The position numbers were made by a program, and so were the translations under genes. Shown one piece after another: positions 50,140 to 62,869 of a DNA stretch of 64,000 nucleotides; position 1 is the first letter of the stretch; each line of letters starts with the position of its first letter. The notes beneath the pieces are model-generated. The model saw only the letters and a program-made list of their open reading frames with translations. It did no database searches and was not told the DNA's origin. This DNA comes from Stictocephala bisonia (Eukaryota; Arthropoda; Insecta; Hemiptera; Membracidae): positions 1,436,938 to 1,500,937 of the forward strand of contig JAQJVL010000146.1 of assembly GCA_035578905.1 (NCBI GenBank), given 5' to 3'.

Positions 50140-51046
50140 CCCGTCCTTTCCTGGGGGTTGCTAAAGTGTGTAGAAAGACACTTCGCCATGATAATGTTAA
50201 GAATAACACTGTATCGAAGGTTAAAAATAAATGTTATATGTCAGATAAAACACAATATACAGTAGAAATCTCATGTAATAACACTAGTTCTGACTCTGTA
50301 GATAAAGCTAATGTACAAACAGTGACTAAAAATAAAATAAGGATTTTAGCTGATAGTCATGGGAGGGGCCTTAGTATGCTTATGTACTCATGTTTTGCCC
50401 CAAATTACGATTGTAGTGTTGTTTTCAAACCTAATGGTCCCTCAGTAATGTAATTGAAAATTTTGAATCTACTGTGAAAACAATGAATTATTGTAATGGT
50501 AGTTTGATAGTTTTTGCAGGAACTAATGACATAGATGTAAATGGACACTGTAAACAAAATCTTTTAAACAGTTTTAAAAGTCTACTTTTAAACAGTTTTG
50601 AAAGTCTACTTTCAAACACTTGTAACACGCAAGTAATAATTGTAGCCCTGCCTCTCAGATATGACAAGCCATCGCTTAATGGAACTATCAAAACTATAAA
50701 TGACGACTTGAAAAGCATAGTTTCGAATTTCAGTCACGGCAAATTCTTGTCTCTTAAAACTGTAGCTAACAATAAATATTACACTAGATTTGGACTTCAT
50801 TTGAATTCATCAGGCAAACGGAAAATAATTTCATGTATCAGTAGCTTAATCTTCCCTTGCCTAGCCGAAGAGACGTCAAATATCTCGGCGGTCATTATAT
50901 CTGAACGTACTGTACATAGATCAAGAGTTGATTCTTATCCTTTTTACTCTTCTGCTTTGAAATCTATCACAGCAAAACTTTTCGAAAGTGAGCTTAAGGA
51001 GAGTATTTTTTTAGAAGTTGCATCACATCCAATAAAGCAACCTTAA
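50140..51046 (+). pseudogene. LINE 3 ORF1 remnant with SGNH hydrolase motifs
   Basis: A basic stretch (KKRKTRPFLGVAK) leads to ILADSHGRGL (block I, near 50347-50370), SLIVFAGTNDID (block III, near 50513-50530) and YTRFGLHLNSSGKRK (block V), the order seen in esterase-type ORF1 proteins of CR1-like LINEs. A frame break at about 50450 and another near 50060 disrupt it. A 27-bp direct duplication at 50565-50620 repeats LLNSF.SLL. Confidence 0.7.
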
Positions 51047-51377
51047 CATATTCACCCCATAACTCTACCACATCAGCAAATTTTGATAAGAACACTACTT
51101 TGCGATTGTTGCATCAAAATGTGAGAGGTTTGCCCTGCAATCTCATCTTGCTTGAAATCTTGCTTGATCTTGAATTGCCTGATGTTGTTTGTTTTACGGA
51201 GCACTTTTAAACAGTGACGATGTCTGTATGATCAACTTAAATGGGTTTAAAATGGCCTCATCGTATGATCGTTCAATTATTATCAGGGGTGGTGTCTGTT
51301 TGCTGGTGAAGAGCTCTCTTAAGTTCACTGTTTTAGATATAAAACAGTAAAAGTTCACTGTTTATTTTCACCGCAGG

Positions 51378-51896
51378 ATGAAACACATCAGTGACATAGT
51401 AACAGCCAAAACTGCTTACTACGCCCTTTATGAGTCACACCTAACGTATGGAATTGCTGTCTGGGGAGGCACTACAGCTGGCAATCTGCAGCGGGTCCTT
51501 ATCCATCAAAAGAGAGCCATTCGAATCCTTGCTAATCTACACACAAGAGAATCCTGCAGGCAAGCATTTAAACAGTTAAAAATTCTTACTGTAGTCAACC
51601 TATACATCCTAGAGACTGTCACTCACATACACGTCAAATCTCCTGAACTAATGACAACTGGTACACAACACCACAACTACAACACTCGACATGCCTCAAA
51701 CTATAGCCTCCCTATAAACCACCTCACCTCTACAGAGAAAAAGCCGACATATGCAGGGGCAAAGCTGTGGAACGCCCTTCCAGAAGAGCTGGAGAAGACA
51801 GAACGACCGCAGTTTCGACGTCAACTGAAGCTCTGGCTTCAGGAACATCCCTTTTACTGCCTCAGTGAATTTTATGGATTGACCAACAATGTATGA
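51378..51896 (+). pseudogene. LINE 3 reverse transcriptase C-terminal fragment
   Basis: 172 codons: LTYGIAVWGGTTAGN, QRVLIHQKRAIRIL, FKQLKILTVVNLYILE, HHNYNTRHASNYSLP and AGAKLWNALPEE. It is the same region and motifs as the C-terminal frame of LINE 1 (36300-36790), but better preserved. The palm is missing, deleted near 51350, where GTTCACTGTTT occurs on both sides of the break. Confidence 0.8.
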
Positions 51897-51922
51897 CTTT
51901 TTAACTCTCAATATGACAACTA

Positions 51923-53255
51923 GCAGAAGAGTCTATGGGACAACTAACTCTCAATATGGGAACTACAGAGGTATAACCTTACTTTCACAAGGTTTAAAAA
52001 TATTGGAGAAGATTATCGAAAAAAGATTGAGATGTCTAACAGAGGACCTGTTAGAAGAAGAACAGTATGCCTTTAGAAAAAACCGTTCCACTACCGATTT
52101 AATATTTACAATTAGAAGAATAATAGAAAAACACGTAGAAAAAGGCAAAACAGTATTCATGGCATTCTTAGATATTGAAAAAGCAAATGATAGTGTCCCA
52201 AGAAATAGAATATGGGAGTGCCTAAAACATAGAAAAGTCCCCGATAGTTTGATACGAATAGTAAAAATGTTGTATGAGGAATGCCAAAGTTGTGTGCAAG
52301 TGGTAACAAATACCTCAACCTGGTTTAAAACGAAAAGGGGAGTTCAGCAAGGGAGTGCACTATCTCCATACCTGTTCGTCCTAGTTATGGATGAAATAAT
52401 GAAACAAATTAAGGAGGATTTGGCAACTACTGAATTCAATGCTTTAGCCTTTGCAGACGACATAGTAATTTGGGCCCACTCCAAAGATGAACTACAAGAT
52501 AAATTAAATTGAACTGGAACGACAAATTCAATGAATTCAATTTAACAGTCAGCAAAGAGAAAACTGTAGTAATGATGATAAACAATAGAGGTGACACAGT
52601 AGCATTAAAGTTAGGGAACAGCGTGCTTAGAAATGTAGAACATTTTTCGTACTTAGGTAGTACCATTACGAAAGATGGTACAAACTCACTTGAGGTCTCA
52701 AATAGAACTAGTAAAGCAGCCGCTTTTTATCATCAAATAAACAACCTACTGTGGGATGTGAATATACCCCTAAAAACTAAAACAATATTGTACAAAACAT
52801 ACTTCTTACCAATCCTAACTTACAGCCTAGAAACATGTACATTAAATAAAAAAGACGATAGTAGAATACAAGCAGCAGAAATTAAATTCATGAGAACGGC
52901 AGTGCAGAGAACTGGACGCGACAGAATAAGAAACACAACTATAAGAACCCAGTTTGGATGCGAAAAACGGTAAAAGAGAAAATAAGAAGCTTAAGGCTAG
53001 GATGGTTTGGTCATGTGAAGAGATTGGAAGAAGGAAGAGTGGCAAAACCTGGCTCGAAAATGAAATAGTAGGGAAGAGAAAAGTCGGAAGACCACGGACG
53101 AGATGGATGGATTTGGTAAAAGAAGACCTATTCCTGAAAGGGACAAGCATTCAACAGGCGGAGGAGAGACAATTATTCTTAGACAGAGACAGATGGAAGA
53201 GGCTTGTTAGCACACCCGGGAGACTGGAGATGCTGATCAGATGATGATGATGATG
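51923..53255 (+). mobile_element. RTE-clade LINE fragment with (ATG)n tail
   Basis: A 5'-truncated reverse transcriptase: GNYRGITLLSQGLKILEKII, FRKNRSTTDLIFTI, FLDIEKANDSVPR (the usual F of AFDS replaced by N), RGVQQGSALSPYLF, LAFADDIVIWAHS, then KTVVMMINNRG, HFSYLGSTIT, LPILTYSLETCTLNK and the GKRKVGRPRTRWMD end typical of RTE-type elements. Frameshifts occur at about 52505, 52970 and 53066. It ends in (ATG)6 at 53241-53258. The 8-10 bp repeat ATGACAACTA at 51913 and 53256 is a likely target duplication. Confidence 0.85.
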
Positions 53256-53265
53256 ATGACAACTA

Positions 53266-55075
53266 AACGAACATATTTTAATAAATGATATATTTTTGTC
53301 AGTCTGGGAGAAAATCTAAATGCCAAACCAAATAGTGACCTTGTAATTAATTCCATGAGTTTTTCTATAACCCGTTCTCTTTTTTTGTATCCTACTGACT
53401 CGGAAGAAGTTAAACGAATTGTATTGTCTTTAAAAAGTAGTAAATCATGAGGGACAGATGAAGTATCATCTAGACTACTAAAGCAATGTGTTGAGGAGAT
53501 TATTGAACCGTTGGTACATTTAGTTAACTTTTCTTTTGTTAGTGGTTTATTTCCTTCTCTTTTAAAAGTGGCTGTCGTAAAGCCTCTACATAAGAAGGGC
53601 AATGAGGAGGTGTGAGACAATTACAGGCCAATATCAATTCTTTCTTCGTTTTCTAAAGTCTTCGAAAAAATTGTTTCAATCAGACTTTTATCCTTTTTCA
53701 ACAAACACAAAGTTCTTTATAAAAATCAGTTCGGGTTTCAAAAACAAAAGAGTACACTTAGTGCAATGTTTTGTTTTATTGATAAAATAGTCTCTGCCAT
53801 TGATAAGAAAATGTCTGCTTTGGGGCTTTTCGTTGACTTGAAGAAAGCTTTTGATCTTGTTGACCCTTCTTTACTATTAAACAAACTACAGAATCTGGGG
53901 GTCAGAGGTAGTGCTCTAAACTGGTTTTCATCCTATTTGATAGGTCGAACTAATAGGTAGATATGGGTTTTGATGATGGTTATGGCTGCCTAAGAAAACT
54001 GTATTCAAATGACTTGCTAATTAAAACAGGAGTCCTCAAAGATCTGTTTTGGGTCCTATTCTTTTTTTATCATTTATAAATGACATTCAAAATTGTGTTT
54101 CTGAGTATGATTTATGTGTCTTTGCTGACGATACTTCCCTTATAGTAACTGCATCTAAAAAGTTGGAACTGGAGATTAAATGCTTCATTGAATCAAATTC
54201 CCTGCTCCAGTGGTTTATGATTGTTAATACAGACAAAACACGACTTTTGTACTTTACAATTCGACAGAATCCTGATGATCACATGCAAATTATGTTAGGA
54301 GAATCTCTCCTTTCTTGTACAGAATCAATAAGTTTTTTGGGTTTAAATCTTGATAGCAATTTAAAATTTGATATTCATATCAACAAAATAATTTCTAAAC
54401 TAAGCTCATGTTTGTTTGCAATTAGGAAATTATCTCTTACCAATCCTCAGGTACTTTTAACTCTATATTATAGTTGTTTTACCCGCATCTCATTTACGCC
54501 ATTCCCATTTAGTGAAATGAAAACTTCAGAACAAGCCATGTCTTTAAACTGCAGAAAAAAGCATTGCAAGCTATATTTGGATTGAAAAGGTATCAGACTT
54601 ATGAACGTGTTTTTAAAGAAAACTATATCTTAACCTTTCCGTGTATTTTTATATATGAATCGTTGATCTTTTTAAAAAATAATTTGACACTCTTCAACCC
54701 CACTCACACTTCCTTATCTTACTCACTCCGTACACGTTCAAATATTCAAATTCCACAACACAAAACTTATTTTTTTCAAAAAAGTGACATAATTGTATTA
54801 GATTTTTTAATGCCTTCCCAAGTTTTCTTAAGTCAAAACTACCTCTTAACTGTTTTCGTAGGAAGTTAAAGAATTTTTTAGTTGATAATACCTTCTACAG
54901 TGTCCATGATTTTCTTGACCATAAGTATGTATTTTAATTTAAGTGATATGTTGTATTAACATTAACTTATACTATTAAAGCCAGAACCTACTTAGTTAAT
55001 TTTGTTGTACATAACTATGTGACATTTTGCTATGCATGTAAATGTTTTATGGCAATAAAGAGTTCTTGATTCTTG
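53266..55075 (+). mobile_element. LINE 4 (CR1/Jockey-like), broken, 5'-truncated
   Basis: Starts before the reverse transcriptase with YPTDSEEVKRIVLSLKSSKS, then LKVAVVKPLHKKGN, NYRPISILSSFSKVFEKIV, FGFQKQKSTLSAM, LFVDLKKAFDLVDP, LNWFSSYLIGRT, SFINDIQNCVSE, FADDTSLIV (54121-54147) and SFLGLNLDSNLKFD. Stops near 53448, 53615 and 53958 and later frameshifts destroy it. The 3' end has AATAAA and a TTCTTGATTCTTGA direct repeat, a typical CR1-like short tail repeat. Confidence 0.8.
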
Positions 55076-57780
55076 ACTTCCATCTGCGTTGTTGATTAAT
55101 TTTGAGAATGGTGTTTTATACTGTGGCTTTGTTTTGAATAATTGTGAATTCATATGACTATGATTGTGAAATGCCTGAAATGAGGCTTGCCGTTGCAGTT
55201 TGTAATAGTACCCGTATAATGTTAAAATCAGAAATTTAAATAATTCCAAAATATTCTTAAAAATAATACAGTAATTGGCTTTTAGTATTTAGTTTTAATT
55301 TTTAGCATGCTGTGTTGGTGGAGGCACAGAGTAAGTAATACTTACTCTGTGGTCAGAGGTCTCCCTCTGATGTCACAACTCGGCTTATATAGATCATATG
55401 AGAATGAGACATCCTATTGTATAGGAATCTTGATCCATACCCATGTTCATCTTCATTCATTGGACCAACTCACAGAGTAAAGAATAAAGTAAAATAATTT
55501 TAAAAACAATATTATTATTAAGCCTACAATACAAATTTGTACACCTTAAGTTAGTTGAGTCATGCGCTTTGTCTGTGGATGATCATCTATCGTATTAACG
55601 ACTGGGATATCTATAACCATTGAGTTTACTTCAGTATACAGAGATCTCAGTAGGTATAGTAAAATCAATGCTATAACTCATATTGAAAGTGAAGCAGGCC
55701 ACACAAACTCTTCTGCATCAGGAAGATTCATACATGTCTGTTATCCCCAAGATAAAGTCTTTATTCTCAATTTTATTGCTTATTCACTGATTTATTTGTT
55801 ACCCATGATTCATCATTAAGTATGAATGATCATCAAGATATGGGCGAATATGAGTGTATATGAACTACTGAACTAGTGTCGTCATTATTACTAACTAAAA
55901 TCGACTGTTCCTCAGAAAGAGCTATTTATTAATAGCTCATTAGCCCAATAGACTAAGGGACTTACAGCTTTTACGATGAATCCGAACCACGTAATATTGG
56001 TCTGATTTTCAGCTAACTGACACGCCTGGCACTCAGTTCTCATCCCCACACAACATCTGAACATTAACTACCGTCCATCATGGACTCTCCAGATCTCTCT
56101 AGTAGTAATTTTTTTATTGTTAATTATTATGTATAGTTATGTATTATAACTAAAAAATGTTTATGCCGGTATTCATTATGTTTATTAATTATTGTTGACT
56201 GTGCAAATGTTATATCCTGTAACTTAATTAATGTATAATTTGTTATAATACTTATATATATAATATTACACTTATTAAGATAATGTTAGATATTGTTTCC
56301 AACTTTAGATTATTATTATAATTCTATTACTATCCTAATTCTTTCTCTATAAATTGTTTGCACCTTTGGATTAAATAAATAGCATATCACGTTTTCATGC
56401 CACTATATCGGTGACAAAGACCGTTTGCGTCGACACTTCAGTGGTGTTGTAATATTTTTTTTTTTTACTATTTACTCAGTAAAATCCATATATTTTATTT
56501 AATGTAATATATTTTAATAAAACATTCAAAATATTAAATACAGTAATAGCAAATGACATAATTATTCCTCAAAATAACCGTTGAGAGCTCCTCTGTAAAT
56601 GTTATTAAGAATATGTATGCTTGACACGTTGGGGGTGTTCCGCCAAAAACCCTGATTTGTGATCTTCATAATATTCCCCGTTATTTAACTATCTCTTTAG
56701 TATGCGTTAGGAACCTATCAAATGAAAAGCTTGATTATGGTTTAAGACTTATAAGTATTTTAACTGTCATTCCCAATAAAAAAAGTTTTTATAAACTATC
56801 GCATCATTTAAAAGGCACAGTTAATTTTAATAAATTAAAATTATTATGATATTTAATTTCTAAAGTGATTTAATGCCCTAATAATCTCCATCATTCCTCT
56901 TCTTTTGACACGGAACGATGAATGGAACAGGGGAAACAGAGACATTCTACGTGCTCGGAAGTGGTTAGACATAAAACTTCATCAAATAACTAAGTATAGT
57001 AATGGTGATATTCTGGTGAATTACATTTTTTTCTATAAGGCATTTATTACTATAAATTAACAAAAAGTTACTACACAATGAACAAAAAGTATATTTTTGT
57101 AAATTGTAATAACATCCACTATTTCTTTCCCTTATTTATATTTGTCAATAAATATATTATGTGTTTTAACAAAATTACTATAATATTCTAAACGTATAGG
57201 TCCCATACATTTTTTTAGTTTGTCGAGTAATCTCAAAGCGCAGATATTTAGATTCATTATCGAACATAAATCAGAACAGAAAATCTACTCTCTTCAGGTA
57301 ACTTAATGTTTACAAATATTTTTTAATTTAAATGACAGCTATATGAACGCTAACTTCATAGTCAACAATGTTTAACACTATACCCTCCACCAATATACAT
57401 TCTCGGTGTTATAAATATTCTTGCTAGTATTTCAGCTTTTAAATATTTTGTAACAATAGACGATTTATATATTTATAAGTGTACCAACTAAAATTCAGTC
57501 AAAATCCTCCCTTAATCTGCAGATGATGATAATAGAAACTAGTCCATAAATTAAATGAGATAATATAAGTTTGCATACTTAAAAAATTTAAAAGTCATAA
57601 ATATATAAAAAGATTCTTCCAAATTATCTTTCCTTGATTTTAAGAAATATCTGTGGCAGTTTCAAAATTCTGGAAGCGTTGGCTAGAACTATGACGAATG
57701 TCTAAGGAGATTTTTTGGGGCATTTAAAGAGGCACTTCCTTTGAAATCAAATAAGGACAGAGTTAAGTATAAAGAAATTC
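55076..57780. other. AT-rich intergenic DNA with one R3 copy
   Basis: Apart from the R3 repeat at 55838-56110 and a 27-base palindrome at 55325-55351 (CACAGAGTAAGTA, A, inverted), no gene, SINE or terminal-repeat element was recognised. Confidence 0.5.
55838..56110 (-). repeat. Dispersed repeat R3, copy g (reverse)
   Basis: Reverse-complement blocks TACTAGAGAGATCTGGAGAG, CTGAAAATCAGACCAATATT, GCTATTAATAAATAGCTC and GAGGAACAGTCGATTT match the plus-strand copies at 18050 and 37091. Confidence 0.75.
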
Positions 57781-57789
57781 AATGAATAC

Positions 57790-58720
57790 CTAGTGGATCA
57801 CTTATATCCAAGGTTCTTATAGAAACCTTGAATTATATCAAGAAATTGTAATAGAGAACTTTACACAGAAGAGAAAATTACAGTCCTTCAAAAGTTTAAT
57901 ATTATAAAAAATACAGTAAAGTGTTTAATAGAGCTAAAAGAATGGCAAATGAAAATGATGTAAAAATATCTAAAGATAAAAGTAAGCTGGGAAGTAATAA
58001 AGTCAGCAGTGGGCATTGGCATTAAACACAAAAATGGTAAATGAACAAGCAATGTAAAGAGGTGTCAACTGTCAAGTACGGTAATTCTGCTGACGTTAGG
58101 AATAAACTTAATGAATATTTTACAAAGATGAAAGAGGACAAAATTATTGATGAAAAAGCGAAAAAAATCATGTGGTTGGAATGAAATACCTTCGTAATGT
58201 GATGGTTGGGATAGAATCATGCAAACAACAAGTAAACCACTCACCAGTATTTAAAGGAAGGGATTTATGAAGCTTCTAGCTTCAGACCATTATGCTTATT
58301 TTCAAAAATTTTATTAATCAGCGGTACAAATACAGATGTTTGTAAATTCAGAAGAAAATGAGATACAATCAAAAAGCCAGTACTGTTTAAGAAAAAACAT
58401 TGCACAACTAATGCACTATTTGAAATAATGAACCTTGTACTGGGGCTTTGGTTGATGTGCATCCATACCGAGGCCTTTGATTGCGTTAGACTTGACATTC
58501 TCTTAACGAAATTTAATATAAAATTACTAGTAGTAACCTGATTTGGTTTGATTCGAATCCTGTCTACAAGGTAGTCAACAACAGACTAAATTGCTCTACA
58601 AAATAGTAAGAAGGCTTCAGATTGGACCGGTTGAAAGATTGATGTCCCACAAGGTTCAATATTTAGGACCCCTAATTTTTATATTACACATTAATGACCC
58701 TTCTAGGAATACATTTTATT
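57790..58720 (+). pseudogene. Ancient non-LTR reverse transcriptase relic
   Basis: Fragments in shifting frames read KVFNRAKRMANEND, LNEYFTKMKEDKIID, SFRPLCLFSKILL, KKHCTTNALFEIMN, TEAFDCVRLDILLTKFN and VPQGSIFRT, in the order of linker, fingers and palm of a LINE reverse transcriptase. Many stops and indels make it the oldest LINE in the window. Confidence 0.6.
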
Positions 58721-60054
58721 TGTAAATGAAAAGTTACACAATTAAGTTACATTTGGTACAAATTATCTCAAGAAACTAAAAAAAAGATGTTCAAATTACT
58801 TTGCTGTAAAGTTTAGTATAAAAGTGTTTCCACAACTAAATTACAAAGGCATAGTTTTTTTTACTCGTTTATTGGATCGTTCATATTCACAATTTGTATT
58901 AGTTTGATTTCTATTAATGCCCAACGTGATTTTGTTATGGTATATACATACTGGTCGTTTGAATTATTTTTTAAATTTGTCTGAAAATTATATATTAAAT
59001 GAAATTTGTCTGAAAATAATTAGACCCAACTATGATATTTTTTACATTGAGGCTTGTTACCATAGATATTAGCAAGTGGTTACTCTATGTCTGTTTGCAC
59101 AACAACAGCTGATTTATAACTGCTTTTAATTTTTAAGTAAAAAGTCATATTGTCCAGAATTTTGGAAACCTCAATCCCCCCACTGATATGATCAGTGATC
59201 TTGTCAAGTTTATTTTTCTTTTAATTGAGGAATTGAGACTTATTTCGAGAGGCCAAGCAAAGTTAGCTATAGGTCGTAGATATTATAATTGAAAACGTCT
59301 AGAACTTAAATGTGATTTTATCGTACTTCCATTTTTGTGCTGTTTATAATTTTTAACGTACTTGTCAGTTTAAGTTCACACTATATTGCCATCGAAAGTG
59401 AATGATCAACTCTTGTAGGATTTACATACATTTTAAATGGTCTACATGCTTTAGAATTAATTGTTCTACCAAGATAGGCTATGATAAGTCCCAAGGTTTG
59501 GCACTTTAAATCGCCCCCTCATACATTTTCCGCCCACACAGACTCAAGTGAGAACAAACAGACTCGAGGAGAAATTAGTAATCATTTCTTCAATCACAGT
59601 GTAAGTAACTATGATATATGTACCTGGGGAAAATCGCATGAATAATGGATATTATTAGTAAGAAGAGACCTAGGTGATCCTCTACATTACTAACTTAAGG
59701 TGTCTATTTAATCTTCTTTATCACACTATGATATATGAGTAGTCTAGTCTATGTATAATATAAGATTTCAGGCATATTTGTAAACTGACATTAACAGTTT
59801 TATTGAGCACAAAGAACTAATTAAGTGTTTAGTATCAAAGGTTTAACATTCCAAATTGTCTTCTGACACATTTTTGTAAAAATATGTTTAACACCTTTAC
59901 TGCGGAAGGCTTTAAACACCCCCAAGCAACTAGCGTACAGTAAACAGTGGCAGGCTTCTAAAGTTGTCTCAGTCTTATTTGTTACCCATTGGGTATTTAT
60001 GCACAATCTTGAGTATCACCAGTGGGTAAAATCAGTTCTATATTATATGAGAAT
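58721..60054. other. Intergenic stretch with nothing recognised
   Basis: AT-rich, no convincing ORF, terminal repeat or tandem array on either strand. Confidence 0.5.
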
Positions 60055-60870
60055 ACACTTTTCATGGCAATTATGCACTTTCTTGCCACCTCTGAAAATA
60101 CGATTTCTTTTTGAGAAATATGAGTTTATATCTCTCGAGGAGGTTGTTTTCATCCGCGGAAAACCCGTTTTTACCGAAAAATCGAAAAACTAATATTTAT
60201 CTAGTAGGCCTAGTAAAAAAATCTAATTTTTAAAAATCATAATTTTGCAACAAAACGTTTTTTCATTTCATGTACTTTTGTATGCTGAACACAGATATAC
60301 AGTTGGTTGTGCAGTAAAATAATTTTTTCATCCCGAAAAATGCATGTTTTACTGACCTAAACATACATAACCTAACTTATCCTAGATGTCTATTTACTCA
60401 ACAAGAATTCATAATTAGTGTTAAATTTGAGTGTTTGGCCTCCGTGACGGCCTGCCGACTGTCTCTTCGGCGGGAATATAGGTGAATTAAATTCTGGTGA
60501 ATAATAGTTGTTGTATATAATGATCACATAATGGCCGTTTAACGCGATTTGCTGCGAAAGTAGTTTTTCCATTATAACTAGGGAAATATTGTAATAGACC
60601 AAAATAGTTTTTGAAATTTGTATTCAGCGCAAAAAAAATACATCAAAATAAAAAAAGATGATTAAAATATCATATTAACAAAAATATGACAAAAATACTA
60701 AAAGTTGTAATATTGGTTTTTTGAATTTTTCGGTAAATTATGTCATTTCTGCGGAATAGAAAGTATATATCGTGAAAATGCAGCCAATTCTAGACCCATT
60801 TTTCCACGAGTAAAATTTTCCAATTTTGATTGGTGGCAAGAGATTGCATAAATACCCTTTTTATTCTGCG
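60055..60870 (+). repeat. Dispersed repeat R4, copy B (contiguous)
   Basis: The uninterrupted version of the repeat split at 39890-44205. It begins near ACGATTTCTTTTTGAG, passes CATCCGCGGAAAAC, GTGTTTGGCCTCCGTGACGG, GGCGGGAATATAGGTGAAT and ATGGCCGTTTAACGCG, and ends near GGTGGCAAGAGATTGCATAA. It shows where LINE 2 entered copy A. Confidence 0.75.
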
Positions 60871-61534
60871 GAAATAAGATTTGATGACAAAAATTAATCG
60901 AAAATTCAAAAATTTTTGAATTGTTAGTTTCGGATGAGAATGTAGAGTTTTGTTGCAATGAAAGAAGATAATGACAGTTATTTTATTGACAACCAACTAT
61001 CCAATCGTAAATACACGTCAGAAGACAGCTCTGTCAATGTCAATGAGACTGACGTCAATGCAAAATCTTAGTTTATGATAAAAATAATGAATTTTTTACT
61101 TAAAAATACTTGTATGTGTTGCCTGTGCATACAAACTTGAAACATGTTTAAAAATTATAGCTCTACATACTACTTTATAGATTTTTTTGAGGGGAAACTG
61201 TTTTGGTAGGCATGAAAATTATGTCATATATCTCTAGACAATACTTTGACTATCGTGACAACATTCTTTTGACAAGTTATAAAAATTTTATAGCCATATA
61301 TTTGTAAATTTGAATGAATGAAAGTTTATTCTATATTACAAATATAAATATTGGAAAGCTCAAGAAATAAGTTTACAAAAATAAGCTTAATCTATACAAC
61401 ATTACAAAATAAATAAAGTTTAGTTTGAACATATGTATATAATAGAAATTATCTAAGCTAAAATAAGTAATAAAAACAGTAAATGAAAATAGGAACAGGA
61501 TATTGGTAACTAGGCCTATGCACATTCAGTCCTG

Positions 61535-62250
61535 TCTGAAAACACGATTTTTTATATAAAAAGTGGTGAAATATTAGTTTATGTCTCATGAAACTGAAGT
61601 TGATTTTATCTGTAAAAAACTTGGTTTTTACCGAGAAATAAAAAAGTAGGTTTTAGGCCTATCTAAGAATGAAATGAAAGCTTTTTAAAAAAAATTTATT
61701 TTTCAAACGTTTTTTGTTCTACTTGTTTTTTATACTGAACACAATTATATAATTGGTTTTTCAACAAAATTATTATTTCGCCCCGAAAAATACACTTTAT
61801 TTATTTCCAAACATTATCTAACTTATCCTAATTTTCTATTTACTCATCAAAAAATTATAATGTGCGTTAAATTTGGGTGTCTGGCCTCTGGTGAATATAG
61901 GTGCGCTGAATATAGGTGAATTCAGTTTAAGTGGTTAATAGTTAGTGTATATAATTGCGTAATGGCCGCTAATTGGTATTCACCGCAAAATTGGTTTTTC
62001 CGTCAGATATATATTAATTGTTATGGACCTAAATAGTTTGCAAATTTGTATTCAAAGAAAAAAAATGTATTATATTTTAAAAATGGATGATTAGAATTAA
62101 TGGAAATATGTGAAAAATACTAAAAGTTGTGATATTGGGTTTTTGAAGGTAATATATATGCTTATTGCAGAATAAAAAGCATATCTTGTGGAAATATATA
62201 GCCAATTCTTGAGCCATTTCAGGCAAAGTTTACAAACTTAGTTAGGTTTT
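61535..62250 (+). repeat. Dispersed repeat R4, copy C (diverged)
   Basis: Same order of blocks as copy B (ACACGATTTTTTATA, TTGGTTTTTACCGAGAAAT, GGGTGTCTGGCCTC, AATATAGGTGAATT, GTAATGGCCGCTAATTG, AGCCAATTCTTGAGCC), with more changes. It lies about 670 bp after copy B in the same orientation. Confidence 0.7.
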
Positions 62251-62692
62251 CCTCATATTCGTAATATGCCTGGCTTTTCTGCTAAAAAAACAACCTTCAT
62301 ATTCTTGTTTCTTAGTAATGATTGATACAGTAATCTACTATAAAAAAATGTCAGCCAAAAATAGACATGCCCCCTGTCCTATATAATTACCTGTTAAGAT
62401 GCAAAATTGTCATAATAGCTGATGTTAAAAGTTATAACAAAAATACCTATGCCCCTTAGAATAGAGTAACTTATATAGATTTGGTGGGCAGAGCCTAAAC
62501 GCGAATTCGAAAGATGCATATAGCTTAAGTGTTTTTATACTAATGTATAATGGAGGAAAAATTTAATTCCAAAACAGTACCGTTCTCCCGTTTTCCTGTG
62601 AAAATTAAAAAAAAACATATCTACAATCAGAAAACTGGAACTGAGCGATATTAAAGTAAGGTTTGTTTCCAATTCTTATTTATTTATTTATA

Positions 62693-62845
62693 CAGTACAA
62701 GTAAACGTCACAACACAAATTTATTACAATATAAGCACAAAATGCACAAATATATTACAATACAAGCACAAAATGCACAAATATTATGGTGATCGATTTC
62801 GGTGAACTACGCTCACCTTCCTCAGACCAGAGGGATTCACAAAAG
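62693..62845 (+). repeat. Repeat FB2, monomer copy b
   Basis: Nearly identical to the left arm of the dimer at 41325 up to the dimer centre (ends ATTCACAAAAG). It is flanked by TTATTTATTT on both sides. It appears inserted in the A-rich tail of LINE 5. Confidence 0.85.
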
Positions 62846-62869
62846 AATCATTTATTTATTTGGATCAAG

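Larger units (their letters stand above)
45389..51900 (+). mobile_element. LINE 3: old non-LTR element with SGNH-type ORF1, internally deleted and interrupted by a Jockey element
   Basis: Order on the plus strand: an open segment at 45389-45531 (NNPEQCKTFDIRTLDD, WRLVQGNTKFS), continued in frame at 49992 past the Jockey insertion; ORF1 with an SGNH hydrolase at 50140-51046; the start of an endonuclease (LLHQNVRGLP, DVVCFTEHF) at 51110-51350; then, after an internal deletion near 51350, a reverse transcriptase C-terminus at 51378-51896. The first segment might instead be host sequence. The rest fits CR1/Daphne-like LINEs, whose ORF1 often carries an esterase domain. Confidence 0.6.
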
